Assembly (NCBI RefSeq): GCF_008831285.2
Contig: NC_045140.1
Coordinates: 27,050,131 to 27,114,130, forward strand
Direction: 5' to 3'
Source of the DNA: Nymphaea colorata
Lineage: Eukaryota > Streptophyta > Magnoliopsida > Nymphaeales > Nymphaeaceae
Length of the DNA stretch: 64,000 bases
Position 1 is the stretch's first letter. Each line of letters starts with the position of its first letter. The translations under genes and the position numbers were made by a program. Under the pieces are notes generated by a model that saw only the letters and a list, made by a program, of their open reading frames with translations, did no database searches and had not been told where the DNA came from. Of this stretch, positions 34,543 through 48,800 are shown piece after piece.

Positions 34543-36039
34543 ATGGCTTCTTCCAGCAGCCTTTTGTTTGCCTCCTTATGCATCCACACGTGCTTCCTCT
34601 TGGCGTGGAGTCGTCCTGCTACCTTCCTCCAAGACTTTAGGATCACTTGGGCCGACACCCATATCAAGCAGATCCAAGGAGGAACTGCCATTCAACTCAT
34701 CCTTGACCAATCTTCTGGTCTCTCTCTGTTCCTTTCTCTCTTTCTGGCTCTCCCCCTCCTGAATCTTAACATGAATTTGCATTTCAACTATTAAACAGGA
34801 TGCGGTTTTGCCTCCAAAAGCCAGTACCTGTTCGGTAAAGTTAGCATGAAAATCAAGCTCATCCCCGGCGACTCCGCAGGGACTGTGACGGCCTTCTATG
34901 TACACTTTCCATGCGCTACGATTCTCAACATATCGCCTTCCTTCATAACTGTTCCGATCTTCGACTTTTCTGATCGATTTTAGCTTGCGGTCTTCAGATG
35001 AATTCGGACACCGACACCGTCCGGGACGAGCTGGACTTCGAGTTCCTGGGCAACAGATCCGGCCAACCTTACACCGTTCAGACCAACGTGTATGCTCATG
35101 GGAAGGGCGACAGGGAGCAGCGTGTCAATCTCTGGTTCGATCCCGCAGCCGACTTCCACACCTACTCCATACTCTGGAACCATTACCACGTAGTGTAAGT
35201 TCCTTGATAACGATCTGTTTTTGTTCTTCGCCGGATTCTATCAGGAAGCTGTAGGTGTGTTCTATACCAATATGTCCTTGCTTTGAAAAAGAGAAACAAA
35301 AAAAGACCTTCCATAAGAACGAAGTTGGCGAAAAGAAAGGGAAAAAACCTCACATCTAGACGGTGGCCTTGTGAGTGGAGGGGTCAACCATTGAAGAGAA
35401 TGGCCTGGAACCGGCTAAGTTAGTAAGTTGGTTGCTCTTAAAACTACAAGTTGAAGGCAGTCTAGAATTCGATACCTTGGGTTAATTTCTCTAGTACATG
35501 CGTCATGTCTTTTAATTTCTTGGTGGTGGAAAGAAGGAGAGTTCTACGTCAAGGGACGGCAGGACCGATCATAATAAATGTGCACCTTTTCGAACTTCAT
35601 TCCAGTTACAGTACATTCAAAAGAACCCGAAGTTCATATCTATATCTATGTACATATTATCCGACCACTTGAATAAGAGACAAAAATCACATCCACTAAA
35701 ATTAATTATTAGTTTTTTTTCTTTCTTTTGCAACCTAACCATATAAATATGATCTTAAGAGTGTTTTGTTGAGAAACAGATACTAAGTTATGTGTTTTTT
35801 TTTTTACTTAAATAACGTTTTTTAAATAATAAAAAATAAACACCTTTTATAACATCAAAACTCTGATAATAGAAAGATCATTTTATTTTTACAAAAATGA
35901 CTTAATCTAAAATATGATTTATATTAAATTAGTTTGTATAAACACATTAGAATGTTCACGTTTTGTTTAAAATACTTTTTAACATGAATTTAAGGTTTCG
36001 TTTTTATCTCTTGAGTGATCTGCTATCTACCAATCACTA

Positions 36040-36074
<35 letters not shown>

Positions 36075-36980
36075 TAAGTGAATAAATGACAACTTTAATT
36101 ATCTTAGAGTTAGCTAGCTCCCTCATAAGGGCCATTCGATTCATCCCTTATAAATAATTGAGAACAAAACAATAAAAAAATGAGTTTTTTTCACAATCTA
36201 GTGTTAGTTTACACATTTTTTTTTCATCCGTCTATTATCTGGGTTACTTTACTGTAGATAGTGAGAGTCACCATTCAATATCACTTCATGGTGATGTTGC
36301 ATCTACACCAGTCCAAAATCATATACTTCCCATCTAATGTCCTGCGTACTATCAACAATTTTTACAAGCCAACGTGCAACATCTGTGGTCGCTCATAATG
36401 ATTTTGCACACACACACAGGAACAACACTCGCCTGCACTATATGTATAAGACAAATTATGGCCAAACTTAAGAACAAACAAGCCCATTCACCAAATACGT
36501 GCGTACTTTTCAGTGTATATCTTGTTGGTTTGGTACTCATAATCAAGCATATAAGTATTTGCCTGTGCTTCGCCTTTGCGTTTATCTAGCTTTTCGGTGG
36601 ACGAGGTGCCGATCAGAGTGTACAAGAACAACGAGGCAAGAGGTCTGCCGTACCCCAAATTCCAGCCCATGGGAATATACTCGACGCTGTGGGAGGCAGA
36701 CGACTGGGCCACCAGGGGCGGGCTGGAGAAGATCGACTGGAGCAAGGCACCCTTCTACGCATACTACAAGGACTTCGACATCGAGGGTTGCCCGGTGCCC
36801 GGCCCAGCCGGCTGCCCCAGCAGCTCCGCCAACTGGTGGGAGAAGCCGGCCTACCAGGCGCTGGACGCCGACCAGGCCAGGCGCTACAGGTGGGTGCGAC
36901 TCAACCACCTCATCTACGACTACTGCACCGACAGATCCCGCTATCCAGTCCCGCCCCCGGAATGCAGCGAAGGCATCTAA
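34543..36980 (+). CDS. Xyloglucan endotransglucosylase/hydrolase, XTH6/7-like (GH16)
   Basis: This enzyme cuts and re-joins xyloglucan chains in the cell wall. The four exons are 34543-34717, 34799-34899, 34998-35194 and 36590-36980, encoding 287 residues, the usual family length. Residues 1-25 form a hydrophobic signal peptide. The active site is DELDFEFLG (102-110), with Glu103 as predicted nucleophile and Glu107 as acid/base. It is followed directly by the conserved N-glycosylation sequon NRS (111-113). The XET C-terminal domain has [21 protein letters not shown] and [17 protein letters not shown], whose Cys pairs are conserved. DELDFEFLG (Leu for the common Ile) and the stretches [16 protein letters not shown] and [20 protein letters not shown] match XTH6/7-type proteins; the exact orthology is from memory. 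The protein should be secreted. Intron 3 is 1.4 kb. Confidence 0.95.
35195..36589. other. XTH intron 3, 1.4 kb
   Basis: This AT-rich intron contains a (TA)n(CA)n microsatellite at 36040-36075 and several poly-T tracts. No coding sequence or paired inverted ends were recognised. Confidence 0.6.
36040..36075. repeat. (TA)n(CA)n microsatellite
   Basis: About 20 bp of TA is followed by about 14 bp of CA, inside the XTH intron. Confidence 0.9.
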
Positions 36981-39248
36981 TAAACCAGAGACCAGTCGCC
37001 GGCCGTATCTGGCCGGCCCTTCCAACTTCCTTCTTCTGTTTCCCATAGAAATAATATAGCGGCTCCCGCTGAGCACTTAAATGGCTCACCCACCGGCTGG
37101 GGGTACTGCTTTCATGTGTGTGTGTGTGTGAGATCTCAGATATAATTGAGAACTGCTTCTGCGGCTGCTTTTACTGTGTACGCGTGTATAGTGCATATAC
37201 GTCCATCTGTTCTGCCTGGCCATTGATAAATGTCTTGGCTGATGGTGACTCTGATGTGGATGTTCCTACTTCTACCGTTGTAAACTCTGTCTGATTCATA
37301 GCATATAATCAATATTTTATTTGGGAGCTAATGATTTTTAGGAGAGAGAGTGTGTGTGTATGCGCGCGCGTGTACGCTCAGCGGTCGCTTTGCATGCTTT
37401 AACAAGCATGATATTAATATAGTCGGCAGCACATTCATTGTGCATTGGCATGGCCGGACATTATGTATTGATGATATATATATATATGTAGGAGTCCAAG
37501 TCTTATTAGGGGTCGCTTGGTAAATGAAATATATTTTGTAAGTGTTCTATGAACGTGTGCTAAATAGTAAGGTAGATTAAGTGATACCTAATTTTAATGT
37601 TCCAATGTTTAAGTAGATTTATGGAACGCTCTTCCAACTGCCAAACAACTTCTTGGTATCTAGATATTGTTGTGTTTATGGATCCTGCTTAATTCATGGA
37701 TCTGGTTTTGGATCAATAGTTGACATTTGATTCCACGTTTGTGAATGATTTTAATTATTAGTCATTTGGTATTTAAAAATAAATGTATTTCTGCTGAATC
37801 GGCTGGCTCATCGAGCCAACAGCCTAGAAGTTCGACAACCATGATCCCATGTAACAACAAAATCCAGTTATATGCGGTTTCTCATTCTTTTCCAGATTTG
37901 GTATTGCAAATGAGATGTTTCAGTGCTAGAAACCCAAGAAAGGGTTGTTCATGCATAACGGAGGATAAGTAATAATACAGGAATGCTGCTAATTGGTTGT
38001 TCAGATCTCGCGGCAAAGTAGGATGTATAGCACAAAGCAGGAGCTCTCATAGTAATACTAATGAGCAAACAATGTAGAGAAAGAAATAATTTTATCAAAA
38101 GCAAAGAAACGAAGATCATTACATTTATTATTGCATGTTCTACAATATTTCTTCCATAATAGAGATCAAGTCACCATCCATTTCACCTTACTATGTTTTC
38201 CGGCCGCAAGAGTTTTCACCAGTGTCCTTTCATTAGTACATTGCCTTCTCTAGCATATCAAATGTGTGGTTCAAAATGCTTTGATAATACAATAAGTTAT
38301 GACATATTCCTATTTGTGATTTATTGTACTATTGATCAGATAACAAGTGTGCAGTTCCTGTGACGATTCATATTTACATGGTCACCACTAATTGATTTGA
38401 TTTGATTTGCATTGCAAAACAAAGAAACAAGAATTGATGGAAATCTATCAGTACGGTGCAAAAGAGGAAATAGAAGACCTAGTGTTTACTTAAGGGTTGT
38501 TTAACAGCAGTAACGCATTATTATGGTCTCATGAATCTATCTTAAAAAAATAGGATGGATTCATGAAACACTATAACAAGCTATTCTACAGATTTGCCTT
38601 ATTTAAGCGAGTAAATTTATGAAACAATTTCTGATCCCCAATGACCTCTTATGCTTGTGAGTTGCTCAAAAATTCGTGCCAATGCTTATCCAGATATGAC
38701 TTAATCAGGTTCCAAATTAGGAGCTGTATACTAAATCTGAATCTGGTTAGAGATTGATTTTCATTTTTGGCCCATTCTGATTCAGATTATGGTTGATAAT
38801 TACCATGCATCAATCTAAGTTTAAGGTCTTGTTTGAAATTGGGACATGGAAAATATCGCAAAGTATCTTATTTGACAAAGACACTAGAAAACTATCGCCG
38901 ACACTTGTCGTCTAGTATCGAGGAAAACCGCTCTTGACTCGGGACGGACAGCGGAGGCTCCTTTTTAATAAAAATTAAAGGCGGAGAGAGAGAAAAAGAG
39001 GTCGCAACGGCACTGGGGCTGGTGGCTCAACGGCTAGTTTTTTTGAAGTTACCGTTGGAGAAGGCACCACCGTGGAAACAAGGAGGGGAGCTCGTGGCCT
39101 TCTCTTGCTGCTGCTTCTTAAGAAAGGAAAAAGAAAAGCTTCTCAATCCTTCCTCGTTCAGACCCGAAGAAAGGAAGGCTCAGGACAAGATTAAACAAGA
39201 GAGCAGAAGATTTTGAAAGAAGAGCAAAACTAGCATCCACTGGGAACG
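36981..39248. other. Intergenic region between the XTH gene and the NPF-motif gene
   Basis: The XTH 3' UTR occupies the start, with AATAATAT at about 37049 and a (GT)n tract at 37116-37130. At 37509-37651, GGGGTCGCTTGGTAAAT and, on the other strand, AAGTTGTTTGGCAGTT form a weak inverted pair around about 145 bp, possibly another small MITE. The last 300 bp, with GGCGGAGAGAGAG, should hold the promoter and 5' UTR of the next gene. No other gene was recognised. Confidence 0.5.
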
Positions 39249-41481
39249 ATGGTGTATGCATACACTCCCACCTATTACTCTTCGTTCCAGGACACTATTG
39301 CATCCATTTGCAAGACCATCCTCCCCTTCTCTCTTAAGAGTTCCTCCACCAAACGCCTCGCTTCCCAGAGCTATGAGCAATCCATTGCCAAGCAGCAAAC
39401 GGAGAACCTGAAGTGGCAGCAGGACATGTACCACAAGATGCTGAACATGATGGGCCTCCACAAGGAGGGGATGTTGCCCGAATCCCAGTTATCGAGTTTC
39501 CGGTCGAACCTCCTTGACACCCTCATAGCTTCGCCAGCAAACCAGGAGGCGCCGCAGCTCATCAGAGACAAATTGGTGTTTCTACAGGTAAGTCAGCATC
39601 AGTGGCATGATGGCATCTGTATAATCTTCTTCCTTAAGTAGTTGCAATTCCATTAGGTTCAATCATCAGTTTCTCTCCTTTTGGCATGCTTAGGAATTGT
39701 TCTACGCAAAATGCATATCTGAGGAGGAGTACCACGCCTCCAAGAGGCCTCTGCTGCTGCGCCTGGCTGTTCAAGGAGAGGAGATCAATTGCAGAGACGT
39801 GATCGTTTCATCAGCTCAGCAATTGAACTTCGATGACGAGTCAGAGTGGTCAGTAGTGGAGCTGAGGGATGAATGCTCCATCGACAGAGACAATTCAAAG
39901 AGCAAGCCAAAACACAGGTCCCCCATGAAACAGTTGAAAGGGGCGATGTCAAAGATAACCAGCTTTTCCTCCGGCCAGAAATCTGGGAAGAACAGAGGGA
40001 AAGCAGGGCCAAATCTGCCTAATGGATCCTTCAAGGACAATCGATCATCTGATGCACAAAGTCCAATTCTCATGCCCGAATGCTCCCCACCAAGTCCTTC
40101 CCTCGCCAACGAAACCGCTTCGTCCAAACAAGGAAAGAAATCGTGGGGACTAAAGATGTGGAGGAAGAGAGGTTTGGAGGATGATTCTACAACTCCCTAT
40201 CTTCCACCAGGGGAGAGATCAGATGACATTGTGTCGACTGGTACCGGCCCTTGCGCACTTGCCTCTAAGCCAATTGGTGAGGGACCAGACACGAAATTGA
40301 TTAAGAAGAAAATACATTCAGACGGTTCTGCCTCTGATTTCTTCATTGACAAGGTAGGCATGACACTGTTGTTCTTTTCTTACAGTCAGACATACAGGTT
40401 TAATCTATCAACTGTCTCAAATTTAAATTACACAAGACAGGTGCTTCATGTTTCTCTCTAGTGCCTTACCAATGGAAACGCACCAACCAATTTTTCGCTT
40501 TCCTCCATTTAACTTGTGTTTAACATGTTTTTGAAGCTTCTCAAGCCTTAAAAGAGCTGCCTCCACCTGCGCTTTGCTTCCACTCTTGCTTCCTATGAAC
40601 CTTAATACTTGAAAGCTTCAGACTATATGCACAATTCTTGAACCTTTTCCACTTCGTCTTTAATACATAGCTTGGCTTTTTTTTTTTTTTACTTATCTAA
40701 GAACTACGGTTCCCACACTCTCATGCTCACCTTAATTAACTACTGTGTATGCTAAGGTCTTGGGAGAGAACATAAAAAAGGAACTGTCACGCATTCAATC
40801 AGAGTTGTGCACCAAAAATCCCAACCATAACTTCAGGTATGGCTCCTTCTACCTCATTCAAACTGCCTCTTTCTTTTGGCGACAAACAATGACTAAGCAG
40901 AACTGTTTCTTTTCTGTTGACTTTCACAGCAATGAGCAGATTGAAGCAATCTCAACAAGGTTACCTGTAGATAAGAGCGACTTGAAGAAATTCTTCCCCA
41001 AGTAAATATAATCCCTCCCTCCTTTCCTCCCCCCTCTCTCTTTCTCTTTTTCTGTCTCTCTCTGACGCACATGTACAGATCCTGGTGTGACAGTTACGGC
41101 GACGTTGTGCTGGACGTGGTAAAGAAGGAATTCAAAGATCATGTGAGTGAGATGGAGAGCCTGCGGAAAGAAGCAACAAAAGAGAACCAGGTTGACTGCA
41201 AAAAATGGAACGCGTTCCGAGAGAATGACGAGAATTGTTCCCCAAATGTTATGGCCTGTTCCTATGACAACCCTTTCTGCGTGAAGGAATCTTATGAAAA
41301 CCCTTTCTGCAAGAAGGAATCTTCTCCCGCGGTCGCAGCTACCAACGCATGCGAAGCCAAGGAATGGTACACCAACAACCCTTTTTTTGACGAGGAGCAT
41401 GTTCATAACAAGTTCGGCGAGCAGTCGGCTCTCGGTCATTGGAACAAGCAAAATTCAACGTCGACTTCCCTGTTCGTGTAG
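39249..41481 (+). CDS. Conserved plant protein of unknown function with NPF motifs
   Basis: The five exons are 39249-39587, 39694-40353, 40757-40836, 40930-41001 and 41079-41481, encoding 517 residues. All junctions are GT/AG and the frame is kept. The N-terminal part (MVYAYTPTYYSSFQDTIASI, NLKWQQDMYHKMLNMMGLHK, FLQELFYAKCISEEEYHASK, RPLLLRLAVQGEEI) is compact, presumably helical, and looks strongly conserved among plants. The middle (about 150-340) is Ser/Lys-rich and disordered. A second conserved block surrounds SWCDSYGDVVLDVVKKEFKD. The C-terminal tail has three Asn-Pro-Phe motifs (DNPFC, ENPFC, NNPFF), the core ligand of EH domains. There is no signal peptide or membrane segment. I do not recognise an established function. 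A trafficking role is only an inference from the NPF motifs. Confidence 0.88.
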
Positions 41482-42846
41482 GTGGAATAGTGAACAGTTG
41501 AAGTCCAAGATACTGAGCTTGATGAAAAATTAAAATGCCCTTGTTTTGCAGCTTCATGGTGTGGGTTCCATTTTACTACGTTCGACCTCTTGTTTTGTAC
41601 AATCTATCTGTATGTAATTAGAGTACTTTGTTTTCTTTATGTGTGTGACGCACACACGGAAAGCATGTCCCGATGGTTGTTCTGTTTCAAAAATATACAT
41701 TTGGCTTAGCATAAATATTAAAGATTGTTGTGTTCCTGGATTTATGCACATGTACATCTTTGTATCCCAAATACTATCGACTATGATTTTCCTATAATTA
41801 CTTACTTATTTTTCAGCACTGCAAAAGTAGTTTGCATTATATTTTAAAACTGAACTTTTAAATAAAAAAAAGCTCAATTTTTTATGAAATAACGAACACG
41901 GGATTCAGCGTTGATTTCTTTCATTTCACTGTTGGTTTTCTATGACAGTCGAATGAAAGAAATCAGAACTTTGAAACTTGAGCCTGTTTTTGTTATTTCA
42001 ACAAGACCTTCAGCATTGGCCGACAGGCCCGGGCAGTAATCTTGAAACAAAGCTTCATCACGTTGTGCAAAATTTTATGAAAAAAGGTGAGGTCCTTAGG
42101 CTACATTGGATCCAACGAGTCCTAACCCCAACCCCCTATTAGAAGTGGTCCTGATTGAAGAAAATGTAAACCAGAAATTTTCTGAATCACACCTGAAATT
42201 TTCATTAAAAGAGTAATCCCGCTTACCCAACGGAGGAGGGTGGATTTTGTACCACCTTGAGAGGGCGTTTGAATCGCTGCAGAACGCTAATTTCAAATGA
42301 ACTTGAAGGAGAGATCAAACTACCGAAGAACTAACAGGAGTGCGTACCGCCCTAAACAATTTATATGTTCGGATCTATCCGTCCCCGACGAGCCACGACA
42401 TTCGAATTCAATTAGCCGTCTGTACGAGTAGGAGCCCTCTGGCAATTACTGCGCTGAAAGAGGCCAATATTTTGGGCCGATCAAGAAACCATAAACCCAA
42501 AGAAAGAAGAACAGAACAAACCCAAGGTTACCCAAAAAAGAAAACGACCAACTAATCTTCCTTTTTTTTCTGTTTATGTATTGACATGCAGTAACGCAAC
42601 TTTCACACACATTATTACGTATATAGGCAAAGGTCATGACCATCCTCCAAAAAATATAAACCTTGAGACTCTAGTGTCTAACCAACCGACAAATCTATAC
42701 AACTGGAATCTGCTCATTCTGATGACAACTGCGAATTCATCCGAACCATCTTTGTCAGATAAATTATAAGCAGCTCCCTTCCCCTGCAACTTGGACACAA
42801 CTGCACAAATGCCAGTTCAGAACCAAAATTTGGCCGAAGGATTCGC
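41482..42846. other. Intergenic region between convergent genes
   Basis: This holds the 3' UTRs of the NPF-motif gene (+) and the Raf-like kinase (-). Around 41880-41990, AACGAACACGGGATTCAGCG/TCAGAACTTTGAAAC stretches and a short partial palindrome (GATTTCTTTCATTT / AAATGAAAGAAATC-like) are visible. At 42258, GAGAGGGCGTTTGAATC resembles the terminus of the small TIR elements, but no partner end was found. No gene is called. Confidence 0.5.
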
Positions 42847-45800
42847 CTACTTCTGAACCTGAGGCTGAGAATTTTGTCCTTTTGATTGTTGGACAGCTGC
42901 CATTGAGCGCAGGGTGCTAGCTATCTCAGTAAAACTTGGTCTGTCAGATGGATCTGTTGACCAGCATTTCTCCATAAGAGACTTCCAATCAGAGTCGCAG
43001 TGATCAGGGACCTGGGGCCGCAATCTATTACCGACAATACCACCTGCAGTTTCACAAAACCAGAAAACAAAATGAGCAACCATAGCCAACTTCGTGAATA
43101 GCGCAAATTAACGTGTCACCTATGATGGCTCCATAGTGCAAGTCCGCATATGGCTCTTCTCCAGTTAGAAGCTCCCACATCACAATCCCAAAAGAGAACA
43201 CGTCAACCTGGTTACAGACAAGAAAACTTTGACACAAAAACATGCAAGTGGAAATTCCAATATAAATAATTAGGCATTAAACACAAATCCTAATATCCAG
43301 TATGAATAGTTAGGTATAAAGAACGACAGCAATATAAATCTGGAGATGCAAATTTGAGAATTACCTTTTCAGAAACCAACGTGCTGCTACCATTCAAAAG
43401 CTCTGGAGCCATCCAGGGAAGTGTTCCCCGCACGCCACCAGAAATTAGCGTCTGACGTTTTACCTTTGACAAACCCAAATCTCCAACCTGGTAGCAAAAT
43501 TGCATCAGACGAACGGGTGAGTGTATCCCACGTGAAAAAAGGCAGAGCCAACGTACACTTAATTTTGAAAGGTTAACCAAGTAAACTAGCTTGGCTCATT
43601 AAACTCAACCTGGTAGATGAAAGCAACCCGGCAGCTATACAGCTCTTTTTGTCACTCGGACAAGATAATTAATCCAAGAAAGAAAAAATTGGAAAAGATG
43701 TGTGGAATGAACAGTAAATGTCCCTAGGTACTTTATCAGCCAAATGAACAATAATCCTTCATATATTTGGACATAACCATGCAATGACGCAAACAGATCT
43801 ACCTGCTCCTGCATGATACGCTTCCCAACATCCATGTTTCAGGCATGTAATTAGTCAAACAAATAGAAAGGACATGCACATCCACTTTTTTGTTTTGGCA
43901 ACACATCGAACCTAGAAAAGAGCATGGAAAGCTGCCAACAAAATTTGTTTTGATGGAAATAGGTTCTCTGTGGATGTTTGTAATCCCATCTAGCAGAAGA
44001 AAAAAGGAGAAAGAGAAGATTTATATATCACCTGTAACATTCATAAACTCTACAAGAACAAAAAAGAATACAAGAAGAACAACAGGGAAAGAACAGGACT
44101 TTCATGAGAACACTTCATATGGAGCGAAAGACCTTTTATTCTATTATGAAATAACTGACCTGGATCCTGGTTTACAGAATTAGGGCAACCATAAGTTGCA
44201 ACAGTAAGTTGCAACAAAGACGACATTAAGGATGACGATGCTAAATGTCATAAAATTCTATTCTATTCTGCTATGACCATAACTTGAAGAGTCCGAATGT
44301 TGCTATTTATTTATTCTCATTTTGCCCCTCCTTAAAGATGAAAGCTATTTACAACTCCAAACCAATAAGCTTAGTCATTTTCCTGTCACAGAAAGAAAAT
44401 ATATTAAAAATTAAACTTACCAACAAATACGGTGTTTAACACTAGCTATCTTTCACGGATGTGGTTTCAAGGATTTCAGTGTGACAAATATATGTAAGAG
44501 GGCGACACAGAAGTGAAAATAGAGAATCCTTGGTAACATACTTCTATTCTCGTGGTCACTTGAAGTCCTACCAACCTTCACGACTAAAATGTATTCCACA
44601 TGATCTCCTAAATGATTCAAGAGGCGTCTTCCTTGGGTTCAATATCTAAATGTGCTTTGTTTTTTACTTTCATGATGTTCAGGTCCAGACACTACATGGT
44701 CACTTAGGCAAAGGTCATGACACTGACTAAGAACAACACAAACTAAGAGAAAAATAAGCTGATAGCTAAATCTTATGGTTTACCTTGCATATAGGGCGCT
44801 GAGGGTCCCTTAGATTGACAAGTAAGTTGTCACTTTTTAAGTCAAAATGCACTATATTCTTTCCATGCAAATATTCCATACCAAAAGCCACATCCATAGC
44901 AATGTAGATACGGTTACGCCTCTCACGTATCCTGACAATAATAAAACATATGTTATTGCAGTTGTTATAGTGAACTGCTTACCTTATGAAAGATCAATCA
45001 ACATCAATACTACTGTTACCAAAACCAGCAATGGTAGTATAGGTACATAACACTGAACCAAAATATAAAGTTGGAAATACCTATTATTTTTATGCAGAGC
45101 TTGCCTGAGTGAACCATTAACCATATATTCAGTAACTGTCGCCACAGTCCCACCAGGACCATCAAGAACAACTCCATAAAAAGCCACAACATTTGGATGG
45201 TGTAGATCAGAAAGTTTACACGCCTCGTTCCAGAAATCAGTTCTCTAGATAGAAACAATTATAGTTCATTACCAGAAAATGGGAAAGAAAAGAAAGGATA
45301 AAAAGGAGAGGACAGAAACACCACAGGATGAGACGAATAACAGTCTTCCCAGGTACTAACCATGCGTTGTTGCTCTGACGGCTTCCCTGAGAAACATCTG
45401 TCATTAATTCGCTTTATTGCCACATCAGAACCCCTCCATTTTCCATGATAGACAGTTCCAAATGTTCCAGAACCTAATTCCCTCAACTCCTCCAGATCAC
45501 TGTTTTTTATGATCTGCCATATTTGATAACAAATTAACATAAGAAAGCATAACATTAGGCAAGAGATATTAAAAATGTTGTGCATGAGAAAATGCAGGAT
45601 CCAGTTTCAAACCTGTAAGCGGCCAATATCCTCAGAAAGGGGTAAGCCAGACCTCGAAATTTCCAAAATTTTGGCCCTAAAACACTGTTTGGAAGTATGT
45701 TATTTCCAACCAACCAAAAGCAAAATACTGCAAACAAAAGCAAAAGTAGATCAACCTCAGCCATGGAATCAACCGATGTCTGCACACTGTCCAATGGAAC

Positions 45801-48800
45801 ATCATCATTCCTCTCTTCGCCACCCACACCAAGCACAGGAGAAGTGGATAGGACAGGACTACCAGTCAGTGAAGACTGGAGAACTGATGTTGCCACATCC
45901 TCAGCAACAGCTTGAAGCTCTTTTTTAACAGGATCATCCACAAAGGCATCTAATGCTACAGAAAAGGTGTTCAATCAGACAAAGAATATCAGCTAAAAAA
46001 CAAATTGAAATATTCCCTTGAAATTGTTAGCCTGTGGAAACACATGCAACAGTGAACAGAAGGTCTTACAAAAAAAGACCCTTACCTTCGTGGCCTGGAA
46101 AATGTTCTAAGCACAAATCATTGTTTGATCTTGCTTCATCACCCATATTTGATTGTTGGCTCAAACTTAATTTTTCAACTTCCAATGAAGTGCCTAAACT
46201 GCCACATATCTCTGAGAAACTGTGCTTATATGCGTCTGTTGGAACAAACACTTTAGGAGTAACAGGTTTGATTGCTGGCATAAGGTTCGCTGCCGCATCT
46301 TGTACTAAATCCCAAGGATCGGATATGCATGTGCTTGATGGTAATCTCGATGCTAGTGGATCCAGAAACTCCCCTTCCCATTTACCGTTGTTACTGGGGA
46401 CATCCAATGGAAATGAGACACCAACAGAAGGAACAGCAAGGTTACCAAGACCACCTCTTAGAGCGTCTTCTTCCAAAACATGAGCACTACCCATGTCTTT
46501 CCCGGTGCCATACATAGAGCTGATACACTGAGGTGCAGTCAAACCATTCCATGGATCAGTAGAGAGAGTAGGCTCACAATGGGACTCCAAATCTGGAAAT
46601 GACCCATGCTGCCCTTGTAGATGAGAAATGCTGTTTGATACTTGTGGTTGAATATTCTGAACCAACACATCATGTGTAGAGTTAGTAGCCAGGGGATCAA
46701 TGGGTTTGATGCAATTCTCATCAAAAATAGCTGCTGCCTGACTAGTAGGACTTATTATATGTTTTCTGTTCACTGAGGTACTGGGTAGATCCGGCAAGAT
46801 CTCTTCATTTGCAATAATAGCATTTGAATCAACAGTCGTGCAACCTTGTCTAGCACTTAGTCGCAGCCCTGCATCCAACAATTTGCACTTCATGCTGTCT
46901 TCCTTTGGAGGTGCTGAATTTAGATCAAAAGGTGGCTTATACTGCTGACTTAGCATAGGCTTTGATGGGTTCACAGAAAGTGCTTCAGTTATCCCTTCAG
47001 TTGCTCTAGAATAAGTGGGAGGAGAAAAACCTTCACTCGGTGAAACAGGACGATGCCTTGAAGGCAATTCCGCAAGAGAATCCTGACTAGAGCTTCCGAT
47101 AATTGTAAAGGGTACACCTGTTGATGCAGAGGTATCAATGAGGCCAAATGCATCCTTTCTAAGATCTTGTTTAACATGTGAACCAGGTTGCCCAAAAGAT
47201 TGAAGAACATCTTGATGAGACTGAGAAGGATTATTAAGTTGACCATAAGACTTCTCTATCTCAGCAGATGGCAAAACAACTGCAAACTTCTTGGAAACAG
47301 ACTCATTTGGACCTTCTGGCACAAGTCCATGATTTTCCCGGCTCATGCTAGGTATATCCAACATGATACCTTGATCTCGAGGAGGCAATAGCCCAGAACA
47401 ATTAAATTTCTCCACTTTCGGTTGAAGAATCAAATCAGGATCATATTGCTCTTCAGGCATCTGACAGAATTTATAAGGTCCAGACACATGTGTGGGCATA
47501 TGATAAGCAGTTACATGATCATTATTTGCTACAGACTTTTGCCAGTTTCCAGTTGCTTGACACTCAACTGTAGCCTGCACAGTGGGTCTAGAAGGCCAGT
47601 TTGGCGAACCAGGTTTCACAGATCCTTCTGAATAACAAGAATGAATAGCAGGATTGGACTCATAAACAGATTTCATATCGTACCCATTCTCCTGTAGGTG
47701 AGTATCCGAATGAACATGTGACAATGCTTTCTGACACATATAACAGTCCTCCAATTTTGTGGCCCTCTCAGGCAGGATTCCTGAATGCAGGCCACCCCAT
47801 CCTTCTGGGCAGAGGTGATCTGGCAGTGGAATCTGATGTAGTGCGTTTAGCTGCTTGGAAGGTTGCCCTGATAACTGAGTGGCAGCTTGCAACTGAGGTG
47901 CTTGGTAAACCAGATTGCCTTGAACCCCCGTGCCAACAAGACTTCGCTCTGGAAATTGTTCAGTCTGAATTTGCATCAAGGGAACAAAATGCTGGTCTAT
48001 ATTCAGGCTCATGTTTGCTTGAGGAGATGAAGAAGTAGATACAATGTGTTGAGACGATGGAGTAGTGCCTGACACCACATACCCAGCCTGCATAGCATGA
48101 AAAGGATTTGGAGGAACACCAACAATGTCACCGGGCTGTTGCAACAGATGGTCAGGCAGTCTGTAACCAAGGGCAGCATTGCGTACCATTTGGGCATCCA
48201 GATGGGAAATTTGAGAAGCAGGTTGAGAAGCAAATTCATTCGAGAGGATATCAGGATCCAGATAGCTCCTGTAGTCCGGTCTGCCATGCAAGTCTTTATG
48301 AACACCTTTAAACGTGTTAGTATGTCCTGCATTCTGCATATTCTGTAACTCAAAGGATACCATCTCAGATCTAGAATCTAATCCGCTAGTACTATTCAGT
48401 GGCTTGGTGACTTGTATACCATCATCCTGTTGCCTCATTGGGGGAGCTATGGGGAACTTGCCTCCTGCAACTGGCACTTCTGTGAACCCCAATGGATTAT
48501 TAGAGTGCAGATATGGCAAACAAGCAGCATCACTAGAGACTGGGCTAAGTGTTATTAGAGATGGGGAAGGAGGGGCCATGGCCCCTGTATCAATCTGGCC
48601 TGTAGGAGTGGCATCTGTAACATCACCACCACCTGGCAGGCCATCAGAGTTTATTGTAGACACACTGTCCTTTCTTTTGATTGCAGTCTCCGGCATTATC
48701 CCATTCACGGCCTCGACATATCTCTGACCTGAATCTTGTTCATCTCCAAACTGCATGATTCCAGACTGATCAATCTCATCGGCAGAGAAAAGAAATAGTC

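Noticed and set aside
36499-37076. Long overlapping frames on both strands over the last XTH exon
   Set aside because: They are out-of-frame shadows of a GC-rich conserved exon.
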